Assembly (NCBI GenBank): GCA_018814405.1
Contig: JAHIZO010000004.1
Span: 226,135 to 290,134 of the forward strand
Direction of reading: 5' to 3'
Length of the DNA stretch: 64,000 nt
Origin: Gammaproteobacteria bacterium
GTDB taxonomy: Bacteria; Pseudomonadota; Gammaproteobacteria; Burkholderiales; Gallionellaceae
In this document: one piece after another, positions 34,719 through 45,200 of the stretch
Layout: each line of letters opens with the position of its first letter
Position numbering within the stretch: the stretch's first letter is position 1
Program-made: the position numbers and the translations under genes
The notes under the pieces: model-generated
The model's input: the letters and a program-made list of their open reading frames with translations, nothing else
What the model was told of the DNA's origin: nothing
Databases searched by the model: none

Positions 34719-35624
34719 ATGAACAATCTCATTCTGCTCATCCTCTGCTTCGTCGCGGGCATGCTGCTGCGGCACTGGCGACGCATGCCGGACAACGCAC
34801 CGGCCACCCTCAACAGCTTCATCATCCATGTTTCGCTGCCCGCGCTGACGCTGCTCTATATCCACGAGATCCATCTGTCCGGCGACATCGTGTTGACGGC
34901 ATTGATGGCATGGATAGTGTTCGGACTTTCTGCAGCATTTTTCTGGTCGATAGGACGCTGGTTGCATCTGCCGCGCAAGACGACTGGAGCGTTGATCGTG
35001 GTCGGCGGATTGGGGAATACTTCTTTCTTCGGCCTGCCTATGGTCGATGCTTTCTACGGCAGTGAAGGACTGGCGACGGCAATCGTGGCCGATCAGCTTG
35101 GTTCTTTCTTCGTGCTGTCGGTATTGGGCATCACCGTAGCCGGTATCTATTCTTCCGGCAGACCGACGGCTAGGGAGATCGTGAAGCGCATCGCGACTTT
35201 CCCGCCGTTCATCTCCATGGTCATCGCCTTCCTGCTGATCCCGGTGGAGTACGCGGACTGGTTCACGGTGTTGTTGAAACGCTTGGGCGACACGCTGGCG
35301 CCGCTGGCATTGCTGTCCGTCGGTTTGCAATTGCGTCTAGGGCATATCGCAGAGCACAAGCGAAATCTGGCGATGGGCTTGGGGTTCAAGCTCATACTCG
35401 CGCCGCTGGCGGTCTATCTGCTCTATGTGCAGTTGCTCGGTGCCCACGGACAGGCGATACAGGTCACGCTGTTCGAAGCGGCCATGCCTTCCATGATCAC
35501 TGCAGCCATCATCGCGAGTGAACACGATCTTGATCCGCCGTTGGCGAATCTGATGGTGGCGGTGGGTTTGATCCTTTCCTTCTTTACGCTCAGCGCGTGG
35601 TGGTATCTGTGGAGCGGCGTATGA
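34719..35624 (+). CDS. AEC-family (auxin efflux carrier-like) transporter
   Basis: 301 aa, almost wholly hydrophobic with about ten membrane helices in a 5+5 arrangement. Characteristic parts are FVAGMLLRHWRRMPDNAP, FIIHVSLPALTLLYIHEI, GGLGNTSFFGLPMVDAFYG and the late FEAAMPSMITAAIIASEHDL. AEC proteins move small organic anions; the substrate cannot be read. It is 22 bp after thrC and its stop overlaps the methyltransferase start by 4 bp. Confidence 0.88.
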   Translation: MNNLILLILCFVAGMLLRHWRRMPDNAPATLNSFIIHVSLPALTLLYIHEIHLSGDIVLTALMAWIVFGLSAAFFWSIGRWLHLPRKTTGALIVVGGLGNTSFFGLPMVDAFYGSEGLATAIVADQLGSFFVLSVLGITVAGIYSSGRPTAREIVKRIATFPPFISMVIAFLLIPVEYADWFTVLLKRLGDTLAPLALLSVGLQLRLGHIAEHKRNLAMGLGFKLILAPLAVYLLYVQLLGAHGQAIQVTLFEAAMPSMITAAIIASEHDLDPPLANLMVAVGLILSFFTLSAWWYLWSGV

Positions 35625-36217
35625 GCATCTGGAACGAACGCTACGCAGGCGAGGAGTATTTTTACGGTACAGAACCCAACGCATTCCTGGTTGCGAAAAA
35701 GTCTCTATTGAAGTCTGGGATGAGTTGTCTGGCTGTCGCGGATGGTGAAGGGCGAAATGGCGTGTGGCTGGCAGAACAGGGGCTGAACGTGCTGTCTCTG
35801 GATGCCTCTCCTGTGGCACAAGCCAAGGCGCAGCAGCTGGCACAGTCGCGCGGCGTTGCGATGCGCTTCGAACAGGCTGATCTGTTGGGCTGGCGCAGCG
35901 AGGAACGCTTCGATGTGATCGCGGCCATCTTCATCCAGTTCGTGGGGCCTGACTTGCGACCGATTCAGTTTGAGAATCTGAAACGTCACCTCAAACCGGG
36001 CGGGCTGTTGTTACTGCAAGGCTATACCCCGCGTCAACTGGAGTTCAAAACCGGCGGGCCGTCACAGCTGGAGAATCTCTACACCGAGGCCATGCTGCGC
36101 GAGTTATACGTCGATATGGAGATCGTACATCTGCGTGAGCACGATAGCGTCATCCAGGAAGGCACAGGGCATAGCGGTCAGTCTGCATTGATCGATCTGG
36201 TGGCGAGAGCAAGATAA
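35621..36217 (+). CDS. Class I SAM-dependent methyltransferase (TehB-like)
   Basis: 198 aa from an ATGA overlap with the AEC transporter. MSIWNERYAGEEYFYGTEPN is the start of TehB-like methyltransferases. Motif I is CLAVADGEGRNGVWLAEQG, followed by VLSLDASPVA, and the post-core HLKPGGLLLLQGYTPRQLEF. Members methylate small thiols or metalloid anions; the substrate is not evident. The GGDEF gene converges from the other side and ends 9 bp away. Confidence 0.88.
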   Translation: MSIWNERYAGEEYFYGTEPNAFLVAKKSLLKSGMSCLAVADGEGRNGVWLAEQGLNVLSLDASPVAQAKAQQLAQSRGVAMRFEQADLLGWRSEERFDVIAAIFIQFVGPDLRPIQFENLKRHLKPGGLLLLQGYTPRQLEFKTGGPSQLENLYTEAMLRELYVDMEIVHLREHDSVIQEGTGHSGQSALIDLVARAR

Positions 36218-36226
36218 GGCGCAAGC

Positions 36227-37252
36227 TCAGTCGAGGATGGTGATGCGGTTGCGGCCTTCCTTCTTTGAAGTGTAGAGCGCCTTGTCAGCGCGCGCGATCA
36301 GATCATTCAGCTTCTCGTTCATTCTCTTGGACGAGATACCAATGGAGATGGTGATGCCTTCGATGTTCTCATTCGAATCCAGGCGGCGGATCTTGCCGCG
36401 TTCGATGGCTTGGCGGATGTGTTCTGCCACGGCAAAAGCACCGTCCAGATTAGTGTTCGGCAACAGGATGGAAAACTCTTCGCCACCTAGACGTCCGACG
36501 ATATCTTGCCCTTGAACCTTGATCTTTAGGGTGTTGGCAATGGCCGCCAACACCTTGTCGCCGAGCAGGTGTCCATAGGTGTCGTTGATGTGTTTAAAGT
36601 GGTCGACATCCAGCATCAGCAGGCAGTGGCCTTTGTCATTCGACAGATCAGGATTTGCGAAGAGTTCATCGGCGCGGCCCTCGAAGCCGCGCCGGTTCAG
36701 CACGCCGGTCAAAGGGTCGGTTATAGCCGCCCCTTTGAGTATCTCCATCTCTTTGTTCAATCGTTCGACTTCGTGATGGCTGGCCTCCAGTTCTGCGTGC
36801 ATCTGCTGCATCGAGGTATGCATCTTGTCCGTGTCATTGGAGATATCTTTCACCAGCAGATCGAGTTCGGTCACACTCACTTCATTCTTCAATTTCTTGC
36901 CGAAATCGTGCAAAGTGTTGCCGTAATTTGAGGTTTGTTTGTCAGCTTCGGTGGTGAGCTGACTGAGTTTGCCCAACAACAGTTTCAGGTCTTCACGCAG
37001 TGTGAGCTGGATCTTCGATCCGCATTCGGAAACATGTTCCATGTAAAGCTGTTCGATATGCTCGTCATCCAATTTTGAATGTTCGCGCAGCAGATTCTCG
37101 ACTTTTCCAGAAAGTTCTGGATTGATGCCTGAGACATGTTCGTACCAGACTGCGAAACTCATGGGGTTGAGGGCAGCAGGCTGTACAGCCATCTTTTGCA
37201 GTGCAAGACGCGATATCTCTGCACTTGCATTGCGTTCCTGCGTGTACTTCAT
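36227..37252 (-). CDS. Cytosolic diguanylate cyclase with helical N-terminal domain
   Basis: 341 aa. The N-terminal 110 residues are helical (MSFAVWYEHVSGINPELSGK is typical of a family of cytosolic diguanylate cyclases). A coiled coil at about 125-190 precedes the GGDEF domain, with TDPLTGVLNRRGFEG at the start and RLGGEEFSILLPN near residue 252. The I-site position reads QGQD rather than RxxD, so product inhibition through that site is probably lost. No membrane helix or receiver domain is visible. Upstream (37253-37320) is a short divergent or terminal spacer with a TATAATTG-like sequence. Confidence 0.9.
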   Translation of the reverse strand: MKYTQERNASAEISRLALQKMAVQPAALNPMSFAVWYEHVSGINPELSGKVENLLREHSKLDDEHIEQLYMEHVSECGSKIQLTLREDLKLLLGKLSQLTTEADKQTSNYGNTLHDFGKKLKNEVSVTELDLLVKDISNDTDKMHTSMQQMHAELEASHHEVERLNKEMEILKGAAITDPLTGVLNRRGFEGRADELFANPDLSNDKGHCLLMLDVDHFKHINDTYGHLLGDKVLAAIANTLKIKVQGQDIVGRLGGEEFSILLPNTNLDGAFAVAEHIRQAIERGKIRRLDSNENIEGITISIGISSKRMNEKLNDLIARADKALYTSKKEGRNRITILD

Positions 37253-37320
37253 TTGAGCCTCCTGAGCCTATAATTGTTTTCTATGCGTGTGTTGCAGGCT
37301 CTATTGCGGCCGAGTATATG

Positions 37321-38628
37321 CTACGGAAGCAGAGAGATAAACTCTTCAAATTTACCGTTGCCGGAGCCGGGAAGCTCATGTTCAAAATAGCTGAATCGTA
37401 GTTTGAAGGGATGTCCCAATGCTTGATGTGCAAGCGTTGCTATCGATTCTTCCTGTACTTGCGTGAGTGGCGAGACAAGCAGCCTGATCTCGATATCATC
37501 CAGCCCATGCTGGATGGCTTGATACTGGCGGATGTCTGCGACCTCGCGGTAACGGTGCGCGCCCACCAGCGGCCAGTGCTTGCTGCCGTCCGGCAGGGTC
37601 ACCATGTTGCGGCGACGTCCCATGATGCGTTTTAACGTACCCAGTCCGCGTCCACACGAGCAAGAGGGCCCCGCCTCTGCATAGTCGCGTATCTCATAGC
37701 GGATCAGCGGCGTGGCGTAGTTATGCAGATCGGTGATGACTATCCTGCCAACCTCGCCCTGAACGCATGGCTGGCCTTGCTCATCCAGAACCTCGACGAT
37801 GAGATTCTCATCCTGGGTGTGGTACAGGCCGCTATCTGGACATTGCAAGGCGATGAGCCCGAGTTCCTGTGAACTGTACATGTCCACGATATCGATGCTG
37901 CCGAGTGCCACGCATCGCTCTCGCAAGCCGGGATGAAGTGTCTCGCCTACGGTACGCACATGCTGTAGCGCAATGGGGACTTTTGCTTTCCCGCTTTCAT
38001 ATAAATCGAGCAATGCAGACAGATTGGTGGGATAGGTCAGCAAGTATTCTGGGTTGATGCGATTCAGCCATTCAGCCTGTTGCGCGATTGGCATGGAAAG
38101 CGGTTGGGAAAACGATGGCCCTGTCTTGAGCAACAAAGAGGCAGGAGGGCCCCAGCCGATCTTGGCAGCCTGGATGGGGTCATCCATGGTCGGGGTCGTC
38201 GCTTTGATGATGGCGAGAGTGGCTGAGAAATCGCGTTCGTGCCACTGATGTTCACGCATCGCTATGGCTAGCCAATAGCGTTGAGTGGCATCTGTTCGTT
38301 GCAAACTCACTACCTGTCCGGTCGAGCCGGAGGTCTGCATGCGATAGGTCTGTCCATGATCCGATGGAATCGCATGGCAACGGATGTGTTCTTCTTGCAG
38401 CATCAGCTCTGAGCGTGTCAGTAAAGGGATACGAGAGAAATCCTCGGGTGTCCATACCTGATTAAGGTCGAAGCCGGCTTGCTCGAAGCGCAGGCGGAAG
38501 AAGGGAGAGTGTCGCCAGGCATGAGCGGCAAGTTGTGCGAAACGCTCAAATTGCATCGCTTGCAATGTTTGGGGCGATTGCCACTGACTATTTTCAAGTT
38601 GCGCCAGCAAGGATTGCAGTAACTTCAC
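37321..38628 (-). CDS. Adenylate-forming enzyme of the PaaK/CapK-like family
   Basis: 435 aa. Adenylate-forming motif MQTSGSTGQVVSLQR (the P-loop-like TSGSTG) near residue 120, then VDMYSSQELGLIALQC, VITDLHNYATPLIRYEIRDY with the hinge Asp, and CSCGRGLGTLKRIMGRR. This is the phenylacetate-CoA ligase-like group (COG1541), which activates a carboxylic acid as an acyl-AMP. The acid is not known. No paa degradation genes are here. It is the last gene of a four-gene operon (overlap 4 bp with the methyltransferase) and probably joins or activates a product of those enzymes. Confidence 0.85.
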   Translation of the reverse strand: MKLLQSLLAQLENSQWQSPQTLQAMQFERFAQLAAHAWRHSPFFRLRFEQAGFDLNQVWTPEDFSRIPLLTRSELMLQEEHIRCHAIPSDHGQTYRMQTSGSTGQVVSLQRTDATQRYWLAIAMREHQWHERDFSATLAIIKATTPTMDDPIQAAKIGWGPPASLLLKTGPSFSQPLSMPIAQQAEWLNRINPEYLLTYPTNLSALLDLYESGKAKVPIALQHVRTVGETLHPGLRERCVALGSIDIVDMYSSQELGLIALQCPDSGLYHTQDENLIVEVLDEQGQPCVQGEVGRIVITDLHNYATPLIRYEIRDYAEAGPSCSCGRGLGTLKRIMGRRRNMVTLPDGSKHWPLVGAHRYREVADIRQYQAIQHGLDDIEIRLLVSPLTQVQEESIATLAHQALGHPFKLRFSYFEHELPGSGNGKFEEFISLLP

Positions 38629-39407
38629 GCGCGGCGTTCCAGAATGAGCAGTGGGCAGCGCTCTGCCAATTCGTAGTGTCCATACATCAGGCCGATCTCG
38701 ACAAGCGCCTTGGGGAGGGTCTTACGCAAGCTCGCCAAAGGAGGGTAGCTGTAAAGCGCAATCGAATCCTGATAGAGATCAAGTGTGTCGATGTCCTGCA
38801 TATCCCAACCCGTTACTTCGGCTAACTGCTGACGATCAGGGAACTGGCGGTCGAAGATGCGCAGCGTCTCCGAAACGAGAAAGGTGTAGTTCGGCGTTTG
38901 GGAGGCGATCGCCATCGACAGGCGCCACTTGAAAGCATGGAAGCCTTTTATATTCCCTTGCCGTGCCTCATGGCATACCAGTTCCGGGCTTTCAGCCTGT
39001 GCTGCACAAACGAATGCGCGCAACAAAAGTTTTCCACCGGGCTTTAGGACGCGTACAACTTCTGCAAAGAATCGTTCTTGTTGTTGTGGGAATTCAAGCA
39101 GCACAGGGCAGCCGTCGCCGATGATGTTGTCGAAGGATGCATCTTCGAATGGCATATCCAGCCAGTCACCTAAAACCGGCCTTTTTTCATGGAGCCACAA
39201 CGCCCGGATCATGTCGGGGCTGTTATCGATGGCGGTAAGCCGGGGGGAGATATTGGCAAGCTCAGGGGTGACGCCCAGTAGCAGGCAACTGCCCTTTGAA
39301 TCGCCCAGGGCAGTCTGGAAATTTCTGAGGTCCTCTGGGCAAGGCCGCATCGGTGAACCCAAGCGGTTCCAGCGACTGGCGAAGTTTTGCCAATGGTCGG
39401 GCATCAA
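38625..39407 (-). CDS. Class I SAM-dependent methyltransferase
   Basis: 260 aa. MMPDHWQNFASRWNRLGSPM opens the protein, then a motif I-like KGSCLLLGVTPELANI, the acidic LTAIDNSPDMI, and the post-motif FFAEVVRVLKPGGKLLLRAF, a Methyltransf_11 pattern. Motif I is GVTPE instead of the usual GxGxG, though the SAM-binding Asp after beta 2 is kept. It overlaps its neighbours by 4 bp on each side. The substrate is unknown; context suggests a small molecule handled by the operon. Confidence 0.82.
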   Translation of the reverse strand: MMPDHWQNFASRWNRLGSPMRPCPEDLRNFQTALGDSKGSCLLLGVTPELANISPRLTAIDNSPDMIRALWLHEKRPVLGDWLDMPFEDASFDNIIGDGCPVLLEFPQQQERFFAEVVRVLKPGGKLLLRAFVCAAQAESPELVCHEARQGNIKGFHAFKWRLSMAIASQTPNYTFLVSETLRIFDRQFPDRQQLAEVTGWDMQDIDTLDLYQDSIALYSYPPLASLRKTLPKALVEIGLMYGHYELAERCPLLILERRA

Positions 39408-39892
39408 TACAGCCCTTTTGCTTCGAGTGAACGAAATAATTGCTCAACATTTTGTTCGGAGAACGGGGCGTCGTGCCGTTCGATCAATTCGATACGCACG
39501 CCGGTTCTCTCATCTCGATGAAGAAAGGTCTGGCGTATCCCTGTGTCCGATACCACCGGTGTGTCAGTCGAGATCCCCGCTTCATAGGAACGTCGCAATG
39601 CTTCATCCAGATTGCTTACGGCAAAAGCGACATGGTGCATGCCGGCGCCGAACTTATCTATGAACTGTGAGACCTGTGACGCGGGTGATGTTCCCTGCAC
39701 TAATACCAGCGTCGCATCGCGGCTCTTGAGGGTGGCATATAGCATGCCGCTGTGTTCGCCATGTACTTCGCTACGGTCGAGTAATTTGAAACCTAGTGCT
39801 GCATAGATTGGCAAAGCAGAATCGATATCGCATACGGCAAGTGCGACATGGTCTATGCCGAGGATGAGATCGGAGAGGTGTTCGGTCGGCAT
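39404..39892 (-). CDS. VOC-superfamily protein (methylmalonyl-CoA epimerase-like)
   Basis: 162 aa. Two beta-alpha-beta-beta-beta modules with typical metal ligands: His in LGIDHVALAVCDIDSALPIY, His in GMHHVAFAVSNLDEALRRS and Glu in GVRIELIERHD. Closest in look to methylmalonyl-CoA epimerases and other vicinal-oxygen-chelate enzymes. No mutase or propionyl-CoA pathway gene is nearby, so a catabolic role is unlikely. Its start overlaps the TPR-sulfotransferase stop by 1 nt and its stop overlaps the methyltransferase start by 4 nt. Confidence 0.82.
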   Translation of the reverse strand: MPTEHLSDLILGIDHVALAVCDIDSALPIYAALGFKLLDRSEVHGEHSGMLYATLKSRDATLVLVQGTSPASQVSQFIDKFGAGMHHVAFAVSNLDEALRRSYEAGISTDTPVVSDTGIRQTFLHRDERTGVRIELIERHDAPFSEQNVEQLFRSLEAKGLY

Positions 39893-42006
39893 CAGCGGTT
39901 CGGTACCAAGTCGCCCAGTTCATCCAGTAGCGGGCCCAGGAACTGTTCATATTTACGCCAGCGCTCCACCGAACTGGCGTAGATCGGTTGGCGTACCTGC
40001 ACCACGCTGGCCGTGCGTACTTGACGCTGGGTCTTGTGGAAATCGAGACAGGCGTCGTTCCACTCCAGTCCGCAATACGCTAGAAGCTTGCGCGCTTCAC
40101 CTTCCTGATCCGCCACGATATCTTCGTACTGCACATCGTAGAACGAATCGGCCGGCAATACCGCACGCCAGTGATCCATCAGGCGGGCGTAATCGGCATA
40201 GTAGTGACCGAGTTCGGCGAGATCGTAGGTATGCTCCTGCTTGCGGTGGAATAGACGCGTGAAGCAGGAGAGGCAGGTGTCCACCGGATTGCGGTTGACG
40301 TGAATGATCTTGGCATTCGGCAACATCAGATGGATCAGTGGCACGGCAAAGAAGTTGGCGGGCATCTTGTCGGTGATGCGTTTTGCGTTCGGAGCGCGCT
40401 GCTGCACGGCGGCGACATATTCTGCTCCCCAGGCGTTCAAGGTGGCGCTATCAAGATGGCGCAGGTTGTCGGGGAATGAAATGGCGGACGGATGCGTTTT
40501 TCGATGTGCGATACGCAGCAATTCTGGCAGTTCGCCCGCACCGAATACATCCGGCTGGCTGGCGATGATCTGTTCGGTCAGCGTGGTGCCGGAACGCGGC
40601 ATGCCGAGCACGAAGATGGGCATGGCAGATGGATCGCCGCTTCCCCGCAGCCGATCGATGAAGTCCTTGGTGAAGATATCCTTAAGCTCTGAGAATTGTT
40701 GCACTGCTGCAGCCGGGTCATAGCTGATGCGCGCACGTTTGATTTGGCAGCCGGCGAGGTAATGAGGAAATGCCTTGTCATGGGCTTTGATGTCGTCGTA
40801 GCACTTCCCCAATGCAAAATGCAAAGACATGCGACGATTCTCGGAATATTCCGCCATCTTCTGTTCTTCCAACTGCAAGGCTGCAAAATGCGGATCGTCG
40901 ATACTTACCTTGTTGGTTTGCACCAGCTGGATGTGTGCAGAAAAATTATCTGGCTTTACCTCGATGGCGCGTTCGAACAGTTCACGCGCACGTTCAAGCT
41001 GGCCGTTCTCGGTGCAAAGATGACCCAGGCCGAGTAGCGCCTCACTGCTGTCCGGCTTGAGTTGTAAAGCGCGCTCATATTCTGCTTCCGCCTGCTCAGG
41101 TTTCGAGAGTTCGGTCTGTATCCCTGCCAGCAGGGCGTGAGCCTTGGGATTATTCTCATCGAACTGGATGGCACGCACAGCGGCCATCTCGGCATCGTTG
41201 AGGTTCTCCATGGCTTGCAGCGTCTTGGCCACCCCCATCTGTGCTTCAACATAGGTCGGTCGCAAGGACAGGGCACGGCGGTAGTGCTCCAGCGCGGATT
41301 CATTCTCCTCGCGAGAGAGATGAACACCGCCCATATTGCAGATGGCATCGGGGAAGCCGGGATGGAGCTGCAGTGCCTTGGCCAGAACTTCTTCTGCTTC
41401 GGGCGTGCGGTCTTCTTCCAGCAGCAGTGCGCCAAGATTGTTGAGGGGTTCCAGATAGTTTGGATTGGTAGCGGCAGACTTCCTGTAGTAATCCAAAGCC
41501 TTCTCATTGTCGCCGCGTTCGCGCCAGATGCTGCCCAGATTGTTGAGTGAAGCAGAAAAATCAGGTGTGATAGTCAATGCGCGCTGCTGGCAGGCTTCAG
41601 CTTTGTCGTATTGTTTAAGATCGAACAGGGCGATACCAAGATTGCTATGTGCCATCGCCATGTCCGGATCGAGTGCGATTGCGCGCTCGCCGTGTGCGAT
41701 TGCTTTGTCCAATTGCTTCAATTGTCGCGATATCTCGCACATATTGGCGTGGAACAGTGCGACGGCACTGTTAAGTGCGATGGCTTTCTGAACCAGCTCA
41801 GCGGCAATAGGCAACTTTCCAACTTGGAATGCGATTACGCCCAGCAGGTGAAGGGCGAATGCATGGGCGGGCTGCTGCTGCAGGATCTTTTGTAACAGTT
41901 GCTCGGCATCTTGCAGCTTTCCCTGCGACTGGAACTGGTTCGCCAGCGCCATAGCCTGATCTATCGTCAAGGTTTGGGGGGGAATGGAAGGGGAGGGCTG
42001 ATTCAT
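39892..42006 (-). CDS. TPR-repeat sulfotransferase
   Basis: 704 aa. Residues about 15-370 are a run of about ten TPR units (for example ALHLLGVIAFQVGKLPIAAE, AHSNLGIALFDLKQYDKAEA). A linker leads to a sulfotransferase domain at about 465-700: the PAPS 5'-phosphosulfate loop is FVLGMPRSGTTLTEQIIASQ and the 3'-phosphate region is IIHVNRNPVDTCLSCFTRLF. It should sulfate a hydroxyl or amine on a protein, sugar or lipid, with the TPRs binding the target. It is the first gene of the four-gene operon and is divergent from the FHA-type gene. Confidence 0.88.
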   Translation of the reverse strand: MNQPSPSIPPQTLTIDQAMALANQFQSQGKLQDAEQLLQKILQQQPAHAFALHLLGVIAFQVGKLPIAAELVQKAIALNSAVALFHANMCEISRQLKQLDKAIAHGERAIALDPDMAMAHSNLGIALFDLKQYDKAEACQQRALTITPDFSASLNNLGSIWRERGDNEKALDYYRKSAATNPNYLEPLNNLGALLLEEDRTPEAEEVLAKALQLHPGFPDAICNMGGVHLSREENESALEHYRRALSLRPTYVEAQMGVAKTLQAMENLNDAEMAAVRAIQFDENNPKAHALLAGIQTELSKPEQAEAEYERALQLKPDSSEALLGLGHLCTENGQLERARELFERAIEVKPDNFSAHIQLVQTNKVSIDDPHFAALQLEEQKMAEYSENRRMSLHFALGKCYDDIKAHDKAFPHYLAGCQIKRARISYDPAAAVQQFSELKDIFTKDFIDRLRGSGDPSAMPIFVLGMPRSGTTLTEQIIASQPDVFGAGELPELLRIAHRKTHPSAISFPDNLRHLDSATLNAWGAEYVAAVQQRAPNAKRITDKMPANFFAVPLIHLMLPNAKIIHVNRNPVDTCLSCFTRLFHRKQEHTYDLAELGHYYADYARLMDHWRAVLPADSFYDVQYEDIVADQEGEARKLLAYCGLEWNDACLDFHKTQRQVRTASVVQVRQPIYASSVERWRKYEQFLGPLLDELGDLVPNR

Positions 42007-42041
42007 GGCTATAAGGTCTTTTTATTCATCCTGCCATGAAT

Positions 42042-42057
42042 ATGGGAATATTTCCAT
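42042..42057. promoter_or_regulatory. Imperfect palindrome upstream of the TPR-sulfotransferase
   Basis: ATGGGAATATTTCCAT pairs at seven of eight positions. It lies 36 nt before the start codon of the sulfotransferase gene on the minus strand, the right place for an operator. No known regulator consensus was recognised. Confidence 0.35.
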
Positions 42058-42158
42058 GACAACGGGATGCAAAAGATAAGTAATAAAGCTAGTTGACCAC
42101 TGCAATCCTTGGGGCGCTTCGATATCAAGCCTGATAGATGCTAGGGCTATATATTTTG

Positions 42159-42174
42159 GCATATGGTCATATGC
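42159..42174. promoter_or_regulatory. Perfect palindrome upstream of the FHA-type gene
   Basis: GCATATG-GT-CATATGC, a perfect 7 bp inverted repeat with a 2 bp spacer, about 90 bp before the exoprotein start codon. It is adjacent to a TATATATT stretch (42149-42156). It may be an operator; the binding protein is unknown. Confidence 0.4.
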
Positions 42175-42263
42175 GGCATATCGGTGTAGGATTTCCCCGC
42201 ATATAAGAAAACGTTAAAGACGCAGGCTGGTTTGTATTTCGCAGATTGGCAGAGGGAATCGAA

Positions 42264-45200
42264 ATGCATGCGCTGAATAAAATATATCGAACTATCTGGT
42301 CAGAGGCATTGGGCGCTTGGGTAGCTGTATCGGAGCTAGTCAAATCCAAAGGCAAAGGATCGGGCTCCAGCCTGATGCGTGTGCTGAACATTGGCGGCGT
42401 GGATGCAGCCACAGATGACATTCATCGTCATAGATTCAAACTGTCTGCCCTGACCGTTCTCTGTCTTCTCAGCTTCGGTGCCCAAGCCAACCCTATGGGC
42501 GGCAATGTCGTCAACGGCAGTGCGACTTTCAACACCAACGGCAACACCCTCACCGTCACCAACACGCCCGGCGCTATCATTCACTGGCAGGATTTCAGCA
42601 TCCAGCAGAATGAGATCACTCGCTTCAATCAGCAGAGCGCCAGTTCCGCCGTACTTAACCGTGTTGTAGGCGGTAACACCAGTCAAATCCTTGGCAGCCT
42701 GCAATCCAACGGCCGCGTGTTCCTCGTCAACCCTAACGGCATCGTGTTCGGTTCAGGTTCGACAGTCGATGTCGCCGGTCTGGTCGCCACCTCGCTGAAT
42801 CTTTCCGATGCGGATTTTCTGTCCGGTCGCCATCGTTTCGCCAGCGATCCAAACGCACAAGCTGTCAGCAACGCCGGCAACCTCAACGCCCAGCAAGGTG
42901 GTGAGATATGGCTCATTGCACCTGATGTCGAGAACAGCGGTGTCATCACTGCCCCCGATGGCGAGATTTTGCTCGCAGCAGGCAGCAGCGTAGAACTCGT
43001 CAATAGCCTCGATCCGAATCTGCGTGTGAACATCACGGCACCAGCGGGCGATGCCACCAACGTCGGACAGCTAGTCGCCAGTGCAGGTCGTCTTGGCCTG
43101 TTCGGCACCATCGTCAGGAGCAGCGGCCAAGTCAGCGCCGACAGTGCCACGATGCAAGGCGGCAAAATCGTGTTCAAGTCGAGTCAGCGAACGGAAGTGA
43201 GCGGTGCGGTCAGTGCGACAGGCAGCAGAGGAGGGGATATCTCGGTACTGGGGAGTAACGAGGCGCAGCTCAATGCGGGAGCCAGTCTGGATGCATCAGG
43301 AAGCAATGGTGGTGGCAATGTCTTGGTGGGCGGCGATAAGCAAGGTTTGAATCCCGCAGTCGTGAATGCCAAGACCACGTACATGGACGCATCTTCAACT
43401 ATCAAGGCGGATGCCTTAGATGCCGGCAGTGGGGGTAAGGTCATCGTTTGGGGCAATGACGTTACCAGTGCACATGGCATCGTCTCCGCACGAGGCGGAG
43501 CAAATAGTGGTGATGGCGGTTTTGTCGAAACATCCGCCCACTATTTGAATGTAGCAGGGATACAGGTCGATGCCTCGGCCTCGCAGGGTAAAGCAGGTGA
43601 ATGGCTGCTCGATCCATATAACGTGACCATGGGGGCTTCTGGCAGCACTACTTGGGGGGCTTTCAGTGGTGGTGTATGGACTCCATCTGGAATCGGCTCC
43701 TTCATCAATACAGGTGTGATCTCTGGGATGTTATCTGGGGGGACATCGGTCACCATCACTACAACTGGCGCCGGTGCCGAGTTGGGTAACATCACTGTAA
43801 ATACGTCGATTGCCTCATCCAATAGCGTAGCTACTACGCTGACGTTGCAGGCCGACAACGACATCATCTTCGCTCCCGGAGTAGGGGTCAGTTCATCTGT
43901 TGGGGTGCTAGATGTCATATTGCGCGCAGATGCGGATGGCAACAGTACCGGTACGGTAACTTTTGGCGGAACGAATGCTTTCAGTTTGCTAGGGGGCCGT
44001 GTCGACCTGTATTACAACCCTGTAAGTTATGTTGATGCTGCAACCAAATCGGATTCACTGACCAATCCCTATTCAGGCGTTTTCGGCGCGACACCATTCA
44101 CCGCATGGATGTTGGTGAACGATGTGGGGCTTGAAGTGGGTGGCACGCTCGGCTTGCAGGCGATAAATACCAATCTGACTGGCAACTATGCGCTGGGAAA
44201 TAACATCAATGCGACGGCGACATCCGCGTGGAATTTAGGTGCGGGTTTTGTGCCGATCGGAAATGTGACTACAGCATTCACAGGTAAGTTCGATGGCATG
44301 GGTCACACCATAGACGGTCTCTTCATCAACCTTCCTGCTTCAGACAATGTAGGCTTGTTTGGCTATGCCATGACAGGCGCAAACATCAGCAACACCAACC
44401 TGACCAACGTCAACATCACGGGAGGGACTTGGAGTGTCGGCGGTTTGGCGGGATATAACAGGGGAGTCATTCAGACGAGTTCTGTGAGTGGTTCGGTCAG
44501 TGGAACCTATTATGTCGGTGGTTTGGTTGGTAATAACTGGACTGGAAGCAGTATCTCGGGCAGTAGCTCTTCGGCCACTGTGGCGGGAAATGGTTATGTG
44601 GGTGGATTGGTTGGATACAACTATTCCGGAGTGATCAACAGTAGTAATGCGTCTGGTGTCGTCTCGGGAATAAGTAATGTCGGCGGCTTGGTTGGATACA
44701 GCTACTGGACAAGCGCTTCCGTCACAAACAGCTTTGCGACCGGAAATGTCACGGGTAATAATTCGGTGGGCGGTTTGATCGGTAGTAACAACTATTTGTC
44801 TAATGTGACAAATAGTTACGCAACTGGAAACGTCACAGGGAATGGTGTGGCCAGTAACCAGATCGGCGGGCTGATCGGTTACGACTATTTAAATACCTTG
44901 ACTGACAATTACGCGACAGGAACTGTTTCTGGGGTCAGCAATGTTGGTGGCCTGGTGGGATACAACTACTACGGCACCATCACCGCAACTGCTCCAGGGG
45001 GTACCTACGCCATCGGTAGTGTAACTGGTACGAAGAGCGTTGGTGGCTTGGTCGGATACAACCAAATCGGATCGGCAATCACTAATGCTTCTATCACCAA
45101 TCCTGCTGGCACCTTGGCGGCCTCGGTGTCGGGTGCGACTTCTGTTGGTGGATTGGTGGGGTTTAATGCAGGGAGTGTAACCAGTAGTTTTGTCAGCAGT

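Noticed and set aside
34707..35330. Minus-strand open frame opposite the AEC transporter
   Set aside because: Antisense to a well-supported membrane protein gene; product is low-complexity Gln/Arg-rich.
37321..38628. Phenylacetate degradation gene (paaK)
   Set aside because: No other paa genes are near and the operon partners are sulfotransferase and methyltransferase genes, so only the family level is supported.
39404..39892. True methylmalonyl-CoA epimerase
   Set aside because: Metal ligands fit, but no mutase or propionyl-CoA carboxylase genes are in the neighbourhood.
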